Shown: positions 10,151 to 19,699, counted from the first letter of the stretch. The stretch: DNA of 64,000 nt from Hyphomicrobiales bacterium (GCA_016716745.1 JADJVD010000001.1:186001-250000), one strand, 5' to 3'. Notes: generated from the letters alone by a model not told the origin. Translations and numbers: made by a program.

Positions 10151-11569
10151 TCAGACGCGCTTGTAGATGTCCTCGATGCGCACGATGTCGTCCTCGCCGA
10201 GATAGGAGCCGACCTGCACCTCGATCAGTTCGAGCGGGATCTTGCCGGGATTGGCCATGCGGTGCACGCAGCCGATCGGCAAATAGATCGACTCGTTCTC
10301 GTGCACGACAATCACCTCGTCGTTGCGCGTCACCTCCGCCGTGCCGCGCACGACGACCCAGTGCTCGGCGCGATGGAAGTGCTTCTGCAGCGACAGCACG
10401 CCGCCGGGCTTGACGGTGATGCGCTTGACCTGATGGCGCGCGCCCATGTCGATCGACACATACTTGCCCCAGGGGCGGCGGATCTCGCGATGCTCGCCGG
10501 CCTCCGGCTCGCCGGCCGCGCGCATCGCCTCCACCACGTCCTTCACCTTGTCGGACATGGCGCGCGGGGCGACGAGCACGGCGTCGCGCGTGGCGATCAC
10601 CGCCACATTGTCGAGCCCGACGACGGCGACCAGCGCTTCCTCCGAACGCACCAGATTGTCGCGGCCCTGACGCACATAGCCGCGACCGACGACGGCGTTG
10701 CCCGCCTCGTCCTTCTGCGAGAGGTCCCACACGGCCGACCAGCCGCCGACATCCGACCAGCCGAAGGCGCCGGGCACGACGGCGGCCTTGGTCGTGCGCT
10801 CCATCACCGCGTAGTCGATCGAGATCTTGCGCGCCCTGGCGAAGGCCGCCTCGTCGAGGCGCAGAAAGCCGAGATCGCGCGTCGCGGCGGCGACGGCGGC
10901 GGCGGCCGGGCCGATCACGTCCGGCGCGAAGCTCTGCAATTCGCCGCGCATCGTGGCGGCGCCGAAGATGAAGTTGCCGGAGTTCCAGAGATAGCCGTCG
11001 AGCAGATATTGCGCGGCGCGCGGCGCGTCCGGCTTCTCGACGAAGGCCTCGACGGCGCGCGCCCCGCCCTCGATGGCGGCGCCCTGGCGGATATAGCCAT
11101 AGCCGGTCGCCGGATGCGTCGGCGGAATGCCGATGGTGACGATGCGCCCGCCCGCCGCCACGGCGGCGGCCTTGCGGCAGGTTTCGACGAACAGGCTCGC
11201 GTCCTGCACGATGTGATCGGCCGCGAAGACGCCGACCACCGCGTCCGGCGCGCGGGCGAGCGCGAGTTCGGTCGCCACCGCGACGGCGGCGGCCGAATCG
11301 CGGCGCACCGGCTCGAGCACGATGTCGGCCTCGACGCCGACGTCCTTCATCTGCTCGGCGACGAGGAAGCGGTAATCGGAATTGGTGACGACGATGGGCG
11401 CCGCGAAGCCGGGATCGCCCGAGACGAGCTTCAGCGCGCGCTGGAAGGTGGAGAGCGAGCCGAGCAGCGGGATGAACTGCTTCGGCATCGAATCGCGCGA
11501 GACCGGCCACAGCCGCGTGCCGGCGCCGCCGCACATGATCACGGGAACAATCGTCGGCGTTGCGGCCAT
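10151..11569 (-). CDS. manC: Mannose-1-phosphate guanylyltransferase / mannose-6-phosphate isomerase
   Basis: This 472-aa bifunctional type II enzyme makes GDP-mannose. The N-terminal nucleotidyltransferase has MCGGAGTRLWPVSRDSMPKQF and FVEKPD. The C-terminal cupin isomerase domain starts at RPWGKYVSID and contains VKPGGVLSLQKHFHRAEHW with metal-binding histidines and the GxxHRMANPG motif. I chose ATG 11569 because GAGG lies 5 bases upstream and homology starts at once; the open frame extends further upstream without similarity. With the adjacent phosphomannomutase it supplies GDP-mannose for surface polysaccharide. Confidence 0.92.
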   Translation of the reverse strand: MAATPTIVPVIMCGGAGTRLWPVSRDSMPKQFIPLLGSLSTFQRALKLVSGDPGFAAPIVVTNSDYRFLVAEQMKDVGVEADIVLEPVRRDSAAAVAVATELALARAPDAVVGVFAADHIVQDASLFVETCRKAAAVAAGGRIVTIGIPPTHPATGYGYIRQGAAIEGGARAVEAFVEKPDAPRAAQYLLDGYLWNSGNFIFGAATMRGELQSFAPDVIGPAAAAVAAATRDLGFLRLDEAAFARARKISIDYAVMERTTKAAVVPGAFGWSDVGGWSAVWDLSQKDEAGNAVVGRGYVRQGRDNLVRSEEALVAVVGLDNVAVIATRDAVLVAPRAMSDKVKDVVEAMRAAGEPEAGEHREIRRPWGKYVSIDMGARHQVKRITVKPGGVLSLQKHFHRAEHWVVVRGTAEVTRNDEVIVVHENESIYLPIGCVHRMANPGKIPLELIEVQVGSYLGEDDIVRIEDIYKRV

Positions 11570-11713
11570 GCGAACCTCGTCCATCGGCCGCGGCGCCGGC
11601 AGGCGACGCCGAGTCGGCCCCGACCAGATGTGCCCGAGGGGCCGGCCCGCCGCAAGGCGTCGGCCGGCGCCGTCTTTCCACATGGTCAACACTTGCGCTT
11701 AACCGCGACCGCC

Positions 11714-12562
11714 TCAATTGGCGGCGAGGATGACATGGGCGGGCGCGAAGCCGGCGGTCAGGCGCGCGCCGACGACGGCCTGCAACCGATCCGCGTCGAC
11801 GCGCGGAACTACCGCCGTCATCGTCTTGCCGGCGCCGATGTCGAGCCGCACCTCGGCGCTCGATTCGTCGTCGACGCGCGCGACGACCTCGCCGGCGAAC
11901 GTATTGACGGCGCCGTCCGAACGCGCGGCGGACAGGGCGACGAAGGGCGCCTTGATCAGGGCGAGCGCCCTGCGCCCGGGCGCGAGCGCAAGGCTCGTCG
12001 CCGCCGCGTTGGTGACGAGCGCCTCGATGGCGTGCGCATCGGAAAGGCGCAGGGTGACGCGAACCTCGACCGGGCCGCGCGCCACCTCGCGCACCTCGCA
12101 CTGGAAGACGTTGCGGGTGGACAGGCGCGCCCCGAACATCAGCAGCAGCGCCTCGTCCTGGCCCTCCAGCCCCTCCTCGGCGATCAGGCGGGAAATCTCG
12201 GTCAGGCGCGCCTCGAGGCGATGGAAGGTGGCGATCAGGCGACGGCCTTCGTCGGTCACCTGCGCGCCGCCGCCGGCCCGGCCGCCCGTGCGGGTTCGGA
12301 AGGCCGGCGTCGGCAGCAGATTGTTGATCGCGTTCACCGCGTCCCACGCAGTCTTGTAGGAAAACCCGGTCGCCTGCGCCGCGCGGGTGATGTTGCCGTG
12401 CTCGGCCACCGCCTCGAGCAGGCGGATGCGGTCGCGCCCGACCAGAAAGCGGTCGCCGGCGTGCAAGGCGATGGAGGCGTCGATCTCGCCGTCCCCGGCG
12501 GCGGACTGCGCGCGCCGGGCCGGTTTGCGGGCTGGCCGGCGGGCGGGAGATTTGAGGGGCAT
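11714..12562 (-). CDS. modE: ModE family molybdate-responsive transcriptional regulator
   Basis: This 282-aa regulator has an N-terminal winged helix (about residues 35-140) with FLVGRDRIRLLEAVAEHGNI and the ModE helix AAQATGFSYKTAWDAVNAIN. Two tandem MOP/TOBE molybdate-binding domains follow (about 150-282; SRNVFQCEV-like and NTFAGEVVARV segments). It lies downstream of modABC on the same strand with a 77-bp gap. Molybdate-loaded ModE represses mod operons in bacteria. A lysine/arginine/proline-rich N-terminal tail of about 25 residues precedes the DNA-binding domain. Confidence 0.9.
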   Translation of the reverse strand: MPLKSPARRPARKPARRAQSAAGDGEIDASIALHAGDRFLVGRDRIRLLEAVAEHGNITRAAQATGFSYKTAWDAVNAINNLLPTPAFRTRTGGRAGGGAQVTDEGRRLIATFHRLEARLTEISRLIAEEGLEGQDEALLLMFGARLSTRNVFQCEVREVARGPVEVRVTLRLSDAHAIEALVTNAAATSLALAPGRRALALIKAPFVALSAARSDGAVNTFAGEVVARVDDESSAEVRLDIGAGKTMTAVVPRVDADRLQAVVGARLTAGFAPAHVILAAN

Positions 12563-12639
12563 CGCGGATCGCCAATTCTGGTTCGGCCGCGAGTATGCCG
12601 CGAAGCGGCTCCAAGTGCGATTGGGGCGCGATTGGCGCG

Positions 12640-13710
12640 TCAGCCTTGCAGGGAAACGCCTTTCACCTGCGCGTGCACGGCGCGCCCCTCGCTCAGGCCG
12701 AGTTCGCGCCACGACCGGCGGGTGACGCGGGCGAGGATGCGCGCCTCGCCCGGCGCCTCGTCGAGCGCGAGGACGGCGAGCATGTCGCTGTCGTTGAGCA
12801 CGCGCGCCGACCGGATGGAGGCCGGCAGGCTGTTGACGATGGTGCTGTCGGCCGGCCGCGACAGGGCGAGGCTGACGTCGCCGGCGGCGATGCGCAGGCG
12901 CAGCGCGTCGCCCTCCCGCGCCAGAACGCGCGGGGCGAGCAGCCGCGCCCCGCCGACGGCGAGCGCCATCAGCCCGTCGCCAGCGTCCGCCGCGGCGACC
13001 CGGGCCGACAGCGTCACCGCCGCCTCGCGCGCGGCCGCGAGCGGCAGATCGGGATCGCTCTGCATGTCGGCGAGGGGGCCCGAGGCGACGACGCGCCCGG
13101 CCTGCATGAGCACGAGATGATCGGCGAGGCGCTCGATCTCGCGCATGTCGTGCGTGACGTAGAGCATCGGCAGCGCGGTGGCGCGGGCGAGGCGCTCGAG
13201 AAAGGGCAGAATCTCGGCGCGCGCCTGCTGGTCGAGCGCGGAGAGCGGTTCGTCCATCAGCAGGAGGCGCGGCTCGGACAACAGAGCCCGGCCGATGGCG
13301 ACGCGCTGGCGCTCGCCGCCGGACAGGCCCTCGACGCCGCGCCCCAGCAGGCGGGCGAGGCCAAGCAGATCGACGATCTCCTCGAAAGACGGGCCGCGCC
13401 AGCGCTTCGGCGCGCCGAACAGCAGATTGCCCTCGACAGACAGATGCGCGAACAGGCTCGGCTCCTGAAACACGTAGCCGACGGCGCGCCGGTGAGCGGG
13501 AACGAAGCGGCCGACCTCCTGCCATGTCTCGTCGCCGACGCGGCACTCGCCGGCGAGGCGGTTGAGGCCCGCGATGGCGCGCAGCACCGTCGTCTTGCCG
13601 CAGCCGGAGGGGCCGAACAGGCCGGTGACGCCGGCGGCCGGCGCCTCGAACGCCGCATCGAGCGCGAACCGCCCGAGCCGGCCGGCGAAACGGGCGCGGA
13701 TGAGCCCCAT
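12640..13710 (-). CDS. modC: Molybdate ABC transporter ATP-binding protein ModC
   Basis: This 356-aa ATPase powers molybdate import. Residues 1-230 form the nucleotide-binding domain with Walker A GPSGCGKTT, Q-loop VFQEPSLF, signature LSGGERQRVAIGRAL, Walker B LLLMDEPLSALD and H-switch YVTHD. The C-terminal third is a TOBE/MOP domain (about 290-350), which marks ModC among related ATPases. It begins 2 bp after modB ends, so translation is probably coupled. Confidence 0.93.
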   Translation of the reverse strand: MGLIRARFAGRLGRFALDAAFEAPAAGVTGLFGPSGCGKTTVLRAIAGLNRLAGECRVGDETWQEVGRFVPAHRRAVGYVFQEPSLFAHLSVEGNLLFGAPKRWRGPSFEEIVDLLGLARLLGRGVEGLSGGERQRVAIGRALLSEPRLLLMDEPLSALDQQARAEILPFLERLARATALPMLYVTHDMREIERLADHLVLMQAGRVVASGPLADMQSDPDLPLAAAREAAVTLSARVAAADAGDGLMALAVGGARLLAPRVLAREGDALRLRIAAGDVSLALSRPADSTIVNSLPASIRSARVLNDSDMLAVLALDEAPGEARILARVTRRSWRELGLSEGRAVHAQVKGVSLQG

Positions 13711-13712
13711 CG

Positions 13713-14399
13713 TCACGACCCCGCCCGCGCGGCGCGCCTGCCGAGCAGGATGGTGGCGAGAATCACGACGAAGGAGAAAACCACCATGCCGGCGGACAGA
13801 AGGCCCGCCTCGCGCCAGCGCGATGTCTCGACATAATCGTAAATCGCCACCGACAGCACCTTGGTCTTGCCCGGCACCGCGCCGCCGATCATCAACACGA
13901 CGCCGAACTCGCCCACCGTATGGGCGAAGCCGAGCACGGCGCCGGTGATCAGGCCGGGGCGGGCGAGCGGCAGGGCGACCCGCCAGAACGCCTGCGCGGG
14001 CGAGGCGCGCAGCGTCGCGGCGACCTCGAGCGGGCGTTCGCCCATCGCCTCGAAGGCGTTGCGGATCGGCTGCACGACGAAGGGCAGCGAATAGACGATG
14101 GAGCCGATCACCAGCCCGGCGAAGGAGAAAGCGAGCGTGCGCGCGCCCCAGAGCCCGGCGATCGCCCCGCCCGGCCCGTCCGGCCCGAGGGCGATCAGGA
14201 GGTAGAAGCCGAGAACGGTCGGCGGCAGCACGAGCGGCATCGCCACGACGGCGGCGACGCCCTCCTTCCAGCGGACGCGCGAGCGGGCGAGCCACCAGGC
14301 GAGCGGCGTGCCGAGCAGCAGCAGCAGCGCGGTGGTCAGGAGCGCCAGCTCCAGCGTCAGCCGGACGGCGATCCAGACGTCGGGGGACAGGCCTTGCAT
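13713..14399 (-). CDS. modB: Molybdate ABC transporter permease ModB
   Basis: This 228-aa inner-membrane permease has about five transmembrane segments, matching ModB length. It carries the EAA-type cytoplasmic loop (EVAATLRASPAQAFWRVALP) that contacts ModC, and GFAHTVGEFGVVLMIGG, typical of molybdate permeases. It lies 18 bp after modA and 2 bp before modC in a tight operon. Confidence 0.93.
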   Translation of the reverse strand: MQGLSPDVWIAVRLTLELALLTTALLLLLGTPLAWWLARSRVRWKEGVAAVVAMPLVLPPTVLGFYLLIALGPDGPGGAIAGLWGARTLAFSFAGLVIGSIVYSLPFVVQPIRNAFEAMGERPLEVAATLRASPAQAFWRVALPLARPGLITGAVLGFAHTVGEFGVVLMIGGAVPGKTKVLSVAIYDYVETSRWREAGLLSAGMVVFSFVVILATILLGRRAARAGS

Positions 14400-14417
14400 C
14401 GCCTCAACAGGCCAGAG

Positions 14418-15185
14418 TCACGGCGCGCCGTCGAGGGCGTAGCCGTATTTCTCGACGATGGCGCGCGCCTGCGGGCCCTTCAGGAAGGCGACAAAGGCGA
14501 GGGCGGCGGGATTGCCCTCGCCGCGCTTCAGCAGGATCGCGTCCTGCCGGATCGGCGCGTAGAGCGATTGCGGCACGAGCCAGCGCGACCCCTGTTTGCC
14601 GACGATCTGGGCGAGGGCGACGAGGCCGACCTCGGCGTTGCCGGTCTCGACGAACTGGAACGCCTGCGCGATGCTCGCGCCCTCGACGATCTTCGGCTTC
14701 AGCGCGTCGTGGAGGCCGAGCTTCTTCATCGTCTCGATCGCCGCCGCCCCGTAGGGCGCCCCGACCGGATTGGCGATCGAGAGTTTGTCGAACTTGGCCT
14801 CGCGCAGCGTCTCCTCGCCGGTCACGAGGCCGGCCGAACGGCTCCACAGCACGAGCTTGCCGATGGCGTAAGTGAAACGTTGCGAAGCGACGCCGAGCCC
14901 CTCCTCGGCGAGCTTCCTCGGGCGCTCGTCGTCGGCCGACAGGAAGACCTCGAACGGGGCGGCCTGCACGATCTGCGCATAGAACTGGCCGGAGGCGCCG
15001 AAGCTCAGCACGGCATCGTGCCCGGTCCCGGCCTTGAATGCGACGGCGATCTCGCGCGCCGCTTCGGTGAAGTTGGCGGCGACGGCGACATGCGTCTCGG
15101 CCGCCCGCGCGGCGCTCGCGCCCCATGCCGCGGCCCATGTCGCGCCCAGCGCGGCGGCGACGAACGCCAGTCTCCGGATTCGCAT
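14418..15185 (-). CDS. modA: Molybdate ABC transporter substrate-binding protein ModA
   Basis: This 255-aa periplasmic protein captures molybdate. It has an N-terminal signal peptide (MRIRRLAFVAAALGATWAAA then a cleavage region near ARAAETHVAV). The mature start VAVAANFTEAAREIA and FSFGASGQFYAQI-like segment are ModA features. The start at 15185 is preceded by GGGAG at good spacing; the longer upstream frame lacks signal character. It is the first gene of modABC-modE, and an AT-rich operator-like dyad lies about 60-80 bp upstream. Confidence 0.93.
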   Translation of the reverse strand: MRIRRLAFVAAALGATWAAAWGASAARAAETHVAVAANFTEAAREIAVAFKAGTGHDAVLSFGASGQFYAQIVQAAPFEVFLSADDERPRKLAEEGLGVASQRFTYAIGKLVLWSRSAGLVTGEETLREAKFDKLSIANPVGAPYGAAAIETMKKLGLHDALKPKIVEGASIAQAFQFVETGNAEVGLVALAQIVGKQGSRWLVPQSLYAPIRQDAILLKRGEGNPAALAFVAFLKGPQARAIVEKYGYALDGAP

Positions 15186-15235
15186 CGCGGTTCTCCCTCG
15201 GCGCGGCGCCCCGCCCATGCGCGGCGGCCGACCTT

Positions 15236-15264
15236 CTTATTATGTAATTAACTTACCTATCGCT
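15236..15264 (-). promoter_or_regulatory. Candidate mod promoter / ModE operator
   Basis: A short AT-rich island in GC-rich DNA lies 51-79 bp upstream of modA. It contains the imperfect dyad GTAATTAACTTAC (15244-15256), flanked by TTAT and CCTATCGC. ModE operators are AT-rich inverted repeats that include ATCG and TATA-like half sites. The position and the modE gene in the same operon support the call, but the match to the enterobacterial consensus is weak. Confidence 0.4.
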
Positions 15265-15463
15265 GCTCCGCCAGTGGCGCGCGACGGCCCTGGCGTCGCA
15301 GGCGGCGGCGCGCGGCGATGGCGCGCCGCCGGGGAAAGCGAAGCTGGCGAGAAAGCGACGGGACAGGACGATCGGCGGCGCAAACCGCCGCATTCCGCGC
15401 AAAGGGGCGGCGGGCGCCTGCGCGCCCGGACTTTCACGATCAACGACGCCCGAGGAGAGAGTT

Positions 15464-15539
<76 letters not shown>

Positions 15540-15693
15540 ACGTTTCGCCGGAATGGCCGATCGCTCGGAATTCCCGGTCTTTTCGCCGCGTTTGGGGCGC
15601 GGCGGTCGCGACGCCCTGTCGGGCGGCGCGCGGTCATATAGCCGGATCGGGCGCGCTCCACAAGCCTTCGCGCGCGCAATTCGCCGACGATCT

Positions 15694-16056
15694 TCAGCCT
15701 TCCTCGTCGTCCTCGATGTCGCCGTCGATGAGATCGGAGACGTCGTCGTCGTCCTCCTCCTCCTCCTCGAGGAAGGTGTCGTCGTCGGCCGCCTCGTCCT
15801 CGACGTCGATGTCGTCCTCGGCGCCCTCGACGGCCTTGTCGGCGGCCGCATCGGCCTCCTCGAGCGGAACGAGTTCGGCGTTGACGGGAACGGCCTCCTC
15901 CTCCTCGTTCGCGGGCTGCACGCGCGCGGCGCGCACGGGCGCGGCCTGGAACACTGCGCCGCATTTCGGGCAGAGGATCGGGCTCTTGTTCAGGTCGAAG
16001 AATTTCGCGCCGCAATTCTGGCACTGGCGTTTGCCGCCGAGTTCAGGTTTCGCCAC
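15694..16056 (-). CDS. TIGR02300 / FYDLN_acid family protein
   Basis: This 120-aa protein has an N-terminal zinc-ribbon-like CxxC...CxxC pair (RQCQNCGAKFFDLNK and ILCPKCGAVF) and a very acidic tail of Glu/Asp runs. The FYDLN-type motif (FFDLN here) after the first CxxC defines the family, known mainly from alphaproteobacteria. Function is unknown. It is divergent from aroA, a common context in this group. Confidence 0.92.
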   Translation of the reverse strand: MAKPELGGKRQCQNCGAKFFDLNKSPILCPKCGAVFQAAPVRAARVQPANEEEEAVPVNAELVPLEEADAAADKAVEGAEDDIDVEDEAADDDTFLEEEEEDDDDVSDLIDGDIEDDEEG

Positions 16057-16220
16057 CGACGTTGGCCTCTCGCAGATGTCGCGGTTCTCAGATCGGCGCT
16101 TCGGTTAGTCGCGGGGGGCGCTCGTGTCAAATGGGAAGTTCGGCCGGATCGCGCGGCTCGTGACGCGCCGGCCCCGCCATGTTAGGAGCGCGCGCTCTCC
16201 CAATACGAGGCCACCCGCAC

Positions 16221-17565
16221 GTGTCATCCCTCCCGCACGGGACGCCGAAGCCCGCCAGAGCCGCGCCGGCCGGCCCGCTGAAGGGCCGCTTCAAGCCGCC
16301 AGGCGACAAGTCGATTTCCCATCGCGCCTTCATCTTCGGCCTGCTCGCCGTCGGCGAGACGGCGATCGAAGGATTGCTGGAGGGCGACGACGTGCTGCGC
16401 ACGGGCGCGGCCTGCCGGGCGCTCGGCGCCCGCGTCGAGCGGCTCGCGCCCGGGCGCTGGCGGGTGGCCGGCGCGGGCCTCGGCTCGCTGCTTGCGCCCG
16501 TGGAGACGCTGGACTTCGGCAACGCCGGCACCGGTTCGCGGCTGATGATGGGCGTCGTCGCCGGCCATCCGATCGAGGCGCGGTTCGACGGCGACGCCTC
16601 GCTGCGCAAGCGGCCGATGCGGCGCATTCTCGACCCGCTCGAGCTGATGGGCGCGCGCGTGCTCGAACAGGGCGAGGGCGGGCGCTGCCCGATCCTGCTG
16701 CGCGGCGCCGACGCGCCGGCGCCGATCGAATACGAGACGCCGGTCGCCTCGGCGCAGATCAAATCCGCCGTGCTGCTCGCCGGCCTCAATTCGCCGGGCC
16801 GCACGGTCGTGCTCGAGAAAGAGGCCTCGCGCGACCACACCGAGAAGATGCTGGCCCATTTCGGCGCGCGCGTGCGCTCCGAGCCGTGGGGCGAGGCGGG
16901 GCGGCGAATCACCCTCGAGGGCCGGCCGGAGCTGAAGCCGGCGCCCGTCGTCGTGCCGGCCGATCCGTCCTCGGCGGCCTTCGCCACCGTCGCCGCGCTG
17001 ATCGTTCCGGGCTCCGACGTCACCATCGAAGGGGTCATGACCAATCCGTTGCGCACCGGCCTGATCACGACGCTGCGCGAGATGGGCGCCGACATTTCCT
17101 TCGACAACGCCCGTATCGAGGGCGGCGAGGACGTGGCGGACCTGCGCGTGCGCGCCTCGTCGCTGACGGGCGTCGACGTGCCGGCGGCGCGCCCCCTCGA
17201 TGATCGACGAATATCCGATCCTGGCGGTCGCCGCGGCCTTCGCGCGCGGGCAGACGCGGATGCGCGGCCTTGGCGAATTGCGGGTGAAGGAATCCGACCG
17301 TCTGGCCGCCGTCGCCGCGGGCCTTGCGGCGGCGGGCGCGACGGCGCGGATCGAGGGCGACGATCTGATCGTCGCCGGCGGCGACGGCGACGTGCGCGGC
17401 GGCGGCCTCGTCGAGACGCATCTCGACCATCGCATCGCGATGAGCTTCCTCGTGATGGGGATGGCGGCGCGCGAGGGCATGGGCGTCGACGATGTGGAGA
17501 TGATCGCCACGAGCTATCCGGGCTTCGCCGCCGACATGGCGCGGCTCGGCGCGACGATCGCATGA
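16221..17565 (+). pseudogene. aroA: 3-phosphoshikimate 1-carboxyvinyltransferase (EPSP synthase), frameshifted
   Basis: The enzyme joins shikimate 3-phosphate and PEP in aromatic amino-acid synthesis. LKGRFKPPGDKSISHRA, GNAGTGSRLMMG and SAQIKSAVLLAGLNS are intact in the first frame. The frame then breaks at the GCGCCCCCTCG tract near 17186-17196. The second frame gives SMIDEYPILAVAAAFA, ELRVKESDRL and THLDHRIAMSF and ends at 17565. The net change is +1 (or -2), giving 447-448 aa when corrected. Uncorrected, the first frame runs on into cmk. I prefer GTG 16221, which has GAGG upstream; ATG 16179 is an alternative. Since aroA is usually essential, an assembly indel is most likely. Its stop overlaps an ATG in the cmk frame. 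Confidence 0.85.
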
Positions 17566-17582
17566 GCCGGCGCGGGGGACGC

Positions 17583-18206
17583 ATGATCATCGCCATCGAC
17601 GGGCCGGCCGCCTCCGGCAAGGGCACGCTGGCCCGCCGCCTCGCCGCGCATTTCCGGCTGCCGCATCTCGACACCGGCCTGCTCTATCGCGCCACCGCGC
17701 TCGCGCTGATGGACGCCGACCAGCGCCTCGACGACGAGGACGCGGCGGAGGCGGCGGCGCGCGGCCTCGGCCTGATGGATTTCGACGAGACGCGCCTTCG
17801 CGGCCGCGTCATGGGCGAGGCGGCCTCCGTCGTCGCCGCGATGCCGCGCGTGCGCGCTGCGCTGATCGAGGCGCAGCAGCGCTTCGCCAACCGGCCGGAC
17901 GGCGCGGTGCTGGACGGGCGCGACATCGGCACCACCATCGCTCCGGACGCGGACGTGAAGATCTTCGTCACCGCCTCGCCCGAGACGCGCGCCAGCCGCC
18001 GCGCCATCGAACTCGCGGGGCGCGGCGAACATGTCGACTACGCCGCCATCCTCGAGGATGTGCGCAAGCGCGACCGGCGCGATTCGGAGCGGGCGATCTC
18101 GCCGCTCGTCGCCGCGCCGGACGCGGTGACGCTCGACACGTCCGGGCTCGACATCGAGGCGGCCTTCCGCGCCGCGCTCGACATCGTCGACCGACGCCGG
18201 CGCTGA
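17583..18206 (+). CDS. cmk: Cytidylate kinase
   Basis: This 207-aa enzyme phosphorylates CMP and dCMP. The N-terminus has the P-loop IAIDGPAASGKGTLA, then LPHLDTGLLYRATAL, VLDGRDIGTTIAPDADVKIF and the lid region RDRRDSERAISPL. A GGGGGAC sequence precedes ATG 17583; an in-frame ATG at 17562 overlaps the aroA stop (ATGA) and is an alternative start. In many alphaproteobacteria rpsA follows cmk, but here the next gene is convergent murA. Confidence 0.92.
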   Translation: MIIAIDGPAASGKGTLARRLAAHFRLPHLDTGLLYRATALALMDADQRLDDEDAAEAAARGLGLMDFDETRLRGRVMGEAASVVAAMPRVRAALIEAQQRFANRPDGAVLDGRDIGTTIAPDADVKIFVTASPETRASRRAIELAGRGEHVDYAAILEDVRKRDRRDSERAISPLVAAPDAVTLDTSGLDIEAAFRAALDIVDRRRR

Positions 18207-18210
18207 GCGC

Positions 18211-18236
18211 AAAAAAAAAAGCGATCGGAGACGCTT
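18211..18236 (-). terminator. Possible rho-independent terminator downstream of murA
   Basis: On the minus strand a short hairpin (AAGCG, 8-nt loop, CGCTT) runs directly into ten T residues (18211-18220). It lies about 145 bp past the murA stop. The stem is only 5 bp, so the strength is uncertain. The A10 run is the longest homopolymer I noticed in the host part of the window. Confidence 0.4.
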
Positions 18237-18378
18237 CCCGGCGGCGGCGGCGACCCTCCGCGTCGCGGACTTCACCGCGTCCCGGCGGCGCCTTCGGCCT
18301 GCCGGACATGGCCCCGGCCTCCTGCGCGCCCGGACAGAAGCAGCTTCGGCGCAGGGTCGCTTTTTCCCGCGGCCTCGT

Positions 18379-19674
18379 TCAGCCCGGATTGGACAGGCGC
18401 TCGATCTCGGCGTTGCAGCCGCCGAGCTTCTTTTCCAGATGCTCGAAGCCGCGGTCGAGATGGTAGACGCGATTGACGATCGTCTCCCCCTCCGCCGCCA
18501 GCGCGGCGATGACGAGCGAGACCGAGGCGCGCAGATCCGTCGCCATCACCGGCGCGCCCTTCAGCACCGGCACGCCCTCGACGATGGCGGTGTCGCCGTC
18601 GAGCCGGATATGCGCGCCGAGGCGGGCGAGCTCCTGCACATGCATGAAGCGATTCTCGAAGATCGTCTCGCGGATGCGCGAGACGCCGGCGGCGCGCGTC
18701 ATCAGCCCCATGAACTGCGCCTGCAGATCGGTCGGGAAACCGGGGAAGGGCTCGGTGACGATGTCGACGGGGCGGATGTCGCCGCCGTTGCGGCGCACGC
18801 GCACGCCGCCCTTCTCGCTCGCCACCTCTGCGCCGGTCTCCACCAGCGCGTCGAGCGCGGCCTGCAACAGATCGGCGCGCGCGCCTTCGAGCAGCACGTC
18901 GCCGCCGGTCATCGCCACCGCCATCGCGTAGGTGCCGGTCTCGATGCGATCCGGCAGGACCGCATGGCTCGCCCCGCCGAGGCGGGCGACGCCCTCGATC
19001 TCGATGGTCGAGCTTCCCGCGCCCTTGATTCGCGCGCCCATCTTGGTCAGGCAGTCGGCAAGGTCCGTCACTTCGGGCTCGCGCGCGGCGTTGTGCAGCA
19101 CCGTCGTTCCGTGCGCCAGCGAGGCGGCCATCAGCGCCATATGCGTGCCGCCGACGGTGACCTTGGAGAAGTCGATCTCGGCGCCGCGCAGCCCCTTGGG
19201 CGCGCGCGCGACGACATAGCCGGCCTCGATGTCGATCTGCGCGCCGAGGCGCTCCATCGCCATCAGCAGCAGGTCGACCGGGCGCGTGCCGATGGCGCAG
19301 CCGCCGGGCAGCGAGACGCGCGCCTCGCCCATGCGGGCGAGCAGCGGCCCGAGCACCCAGAAGCTGGCGCGCATCTTCGAGACGAGTTCGTACGGCGCCG
19401 TCGTATCGACGATGACGCGCGCCTCCAGATGCACGGTCTGGCCGGACGTCTCGCCCTCGCCCTTGCGCTTGCCGTCGATCGAGTAGTCGACGCCGTGATT
19501 GCCGAGGATGCGGGTGAGCTGGTTGACGTCGGCCAGGCGCGGCAGATTCTCCAGCGTCAGCTTGCGGTCGGTCAGCAGGCTCGCGATCATCAGCGGGAGC
19601 GCGGCGTTCTTGGCGCCCGAGATCGGGATGCGGCCTTCGAGGCGGCGGCCGCCGACGATGCGGATGCGGTCCAT
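18379..19674 (-). CDS. murA: UDP-N-acetylglucosamine 1-carboxyvinyltransferase
   Basis: This 431-aa enzyme starts peptidoglycan precursor synthesis by adding enolpyruvate to UDP-GlcNAc. It shows RLEGRIPISGAKNAALPLM, the active-site-cysteine loop LPGGCAIGTRPVDLLLM (Cys, so fosfomycin-sensitive type), PFPGFPTDLQAQFM and ENRFMHV. Length and ends match the family. A small basic protein gene lies 25 bp upstream on the same strand. Confidence 0.95.
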   Translation of the reverse strand: MDRIRIVGGRRLEGRIPISGAKNAALPLMIASLLTDRKLTLENLPRLADVNQLTRILGNHGVDYSIDGKRKGEGETSGQTVHLEARVIVDTTAPYELVSKMRASFWVLGPLLARMGEARVSLPGGCAIGTRPVDLLLMAMERLGAQIDIEAGYVVARAPKGLRGAEIDFSKVTVGGTHMALMAASLAHGTTVLHNAAREPEVTDLADCLTKMGARIKGAGSSTIEIEGVARLGGASHAVLPDRIETGTYAMAVAMTGGDVLLEGARADLLQAALDALVETGAEVASEKGGVRVRRNGGDIRPVDIVTEPFPGFPTDLQAQFMGLMTRAAGVSRIRETIFENRFMHVQELARLGAHIRLDGDTAIVEGVPVLKGAPVMATDLRASVSLVIAALAAEGETIVNRVYHLDRGFEHLEKKLGGCNAEIERLSNPG

Positions 19675-19699
19675 GATCTCTCCTTGGCCGGCGGCCCGC

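Noticed and set aside
7134..10166. Very long plus-strand open frame (over 1000 codons) opposite murJ and the phosphomannomutase gene
   Set aside because: Antisense shadow of real genes in GC-rich DNA; composition is Arg/Asp/Gly/His/Gln-rich with no recognisable domain.
8706..12614. A single 1300-codon minus frame covering phosphomannomutase, manC and part of modE
   Set aside because: Only its last part (the phosphomannomutase) has homology; the rest is an accidental open frame over genes read in other frames.
16179..18206. AroA-Cmk fusion protein
   Set aside because: The apparent fusion is caused by the aroA frame break; the aroA C-terminal half is intact in another frame and ends with its own stop at the cmk start.
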